7,627 bases of DNA from Psychrilyobacter sp. (GTDB lineage: Bacteria; Fusobacteriota; Fusobacteriia; Fusobacteriales; Fusobacteriaceae), in contig JAUXGP010000074.1 in assembly GCA_030621995.1 (NCBI GenBank), positions 1-7,627 on the forward strand, given 5' to 3'. Of this stretch, positions 7,036 to 7,627 are shown piece after piece. The position numbers and the translations under genes were made by a program. The notes under the pieces were generated by a model that was given only the letters and a program-made list of their open reading frames with translations, was not told the DNA's origin and did not search any database. The number at the start of each line of letters is the position of its first letter. Position 1 is the first letter of the stretch.

Positions 7036-7627
7036 ATGAAAAAAATATATATTATATTATTTATAACTTTAATATCAGTTTTCAGTTTTTCAAAATCGGA
7101 AAATATTTTTGGTAAATTTGCAATTGGAGAAAATATAGTTGTAAATGATGGGGATGAAGGAGACTTAATTGTGGCGGGCAGAGAAATACTTATAGATAGA
7201 AATTCCTCTAAACGTGTAATTATTGCCGGAGAAAGAATTACAATTAAAAGCAGATCCCAAGAGGTTTACTTAGCAGGGAAATATATTAGAATAGACGGAC
7301 TAGTGGAAGGAAATTTAAATATAATGGCTAAAAATTTATATATAAATGCTCCTGTGGGTGGAAATGTCAGGATGGTTGTAGAAAATGCTGTTGTCTCTGA
7401 AGGGGTAATAATAAGTGGTGACATTGAGATAGATGGAGAACTATTGATATCCAAGGGGGCAGTTGTTAAAGGAGATATTTATTATAAGGATAAGTTGCCT
7501 GTAATAGAAGGCCATGTGATGGGAGAACTTGTAAAAAGAACAGAGAAAAGTTATTCTTATGAAAGACACTTTACTTTTATTCCATTTAAACTATTTTCAG
7601 TATTTTACTTGTTTATACTTACCTATA
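7036..7627 (+). CDS. Exported bactofilin-like beta-repeat protein, 3' end missing
   Basis: The visible 197 residues begin at ATG with GGGGAGG five bases upstream, and the frame is open to the window edge. Residues 1-20 (MKKIYIILFITLISVFSFSK) look like a signal peptide: two Lys, a hydrophobic core, then small polar residues. Residues ~40-165 are short alternating beta strands with recurring Gly turns (GDLIVAG, RVIIAG, EVYLAGKYIRIDG, VEGNLNI, VGGNV, SGDIEIDGELLISKGAVVKGDI). This is the pattern of the polymer-forming bactofilin/CcmA fold, a right-handed beta helix. After a polar stretch (KRTEKSYSYERH) a hydrophobic segment begins at ~184, probably the first of several membrane helices. Cytoplasmic bactofilins lack a signal peptide, so this is more likely the exported, membrane-anchored relative. 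Its function is unknown. It is divergent from the pyrimidine operon and probably unrelated to it. Confidence 0.75.
   Translation, partial: MKKIYIILFITLISVFSFSKSENIFGKFAIGENIVVNDGDEGDLIVAGREILIDRNSSKRVIIAGERITIKSRSQEVYLAGKYIRIDGLVEGNLNIMAKNLYINAPVGGNVRMVVENAVVSEGVIISGDIEIDGELLISKGAVVKGDIYYKDKLPVIEGHVMGELVKRTEKSYSYERHFTFIPFKLFSVFYLFILTY

Noticed and set aside
7266..7454. 62-codon minus-strand frame
   Set aside because: It is antisense to the bactofilin-like repeats, with no ribosome site or promoter.

Overview
The window is AT-rich DNA with strong AGGAGG-type ribosome sites, TTG as well as ATG starts, and U-tailed intrinsic terminators. This fits a low-GC bacterium. Fusobacteriota (the Ilyobacter, Propionigenium or Cetobacterium type) is my best guess, but Clostridia-like lineages cannot be excluded without a search.

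Layout: (1) 1-1060, plus strand, the 3' part of a membrane-bound CHASE4-like/HAMP/GGDEF diguanylate cyclase whose beginning lies outside the window. (2) 1059-1091, a bidirectional terminator shared with the convergent operon. (3) 1105-6932, minus strand, a pyrimidine operon transcribed leader ORF - attenuator - carA - carB - pyrB. CarA and CarB make carbamoyl phosphate from glutamine, bicarbonate and ATP; PyrB joins it to aspartate, the first committed step of pyrimidine synthesis. The carA-carB and carB-pyrB gaps (184 and 74 bases) hold palindromic sequence that looks like dispersed repeats. (4) 6904-6978, back-to-back divergent promoters. (5) 7036-7627, plus strand, the start of an exported, bactofilin-like beta-repeat protein cut by the window end.

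Two points stand out. First, the 5' leader of the car-pyr operon contains an uncatalogued 52-codon ORF with a good ribosome site and a TTG start. It is U-rich, encodes eight Phe all read from UUU, and has its stop codon exactly at the end of the 5' arm of a 16-bp terminator lying 31 bases before carA. This is the layout expected for UTP-sensing attenuation by transcription-translation coupling, as known for enterobacterial pyrBI and pyrE. Second, PyrB carries a C-terminal tail of about 30 residues with a Cys-x4-Cys...Cys-x2-Cys pattern like the zinc domain of the regulatory chain PyrI, but with no nucleotide-binding allosteric domain.

Together these suggest that UTP supply controls the operon at the RNA level, while PyrB keeps only the structural zinc piece of the classical allosteric machinery.
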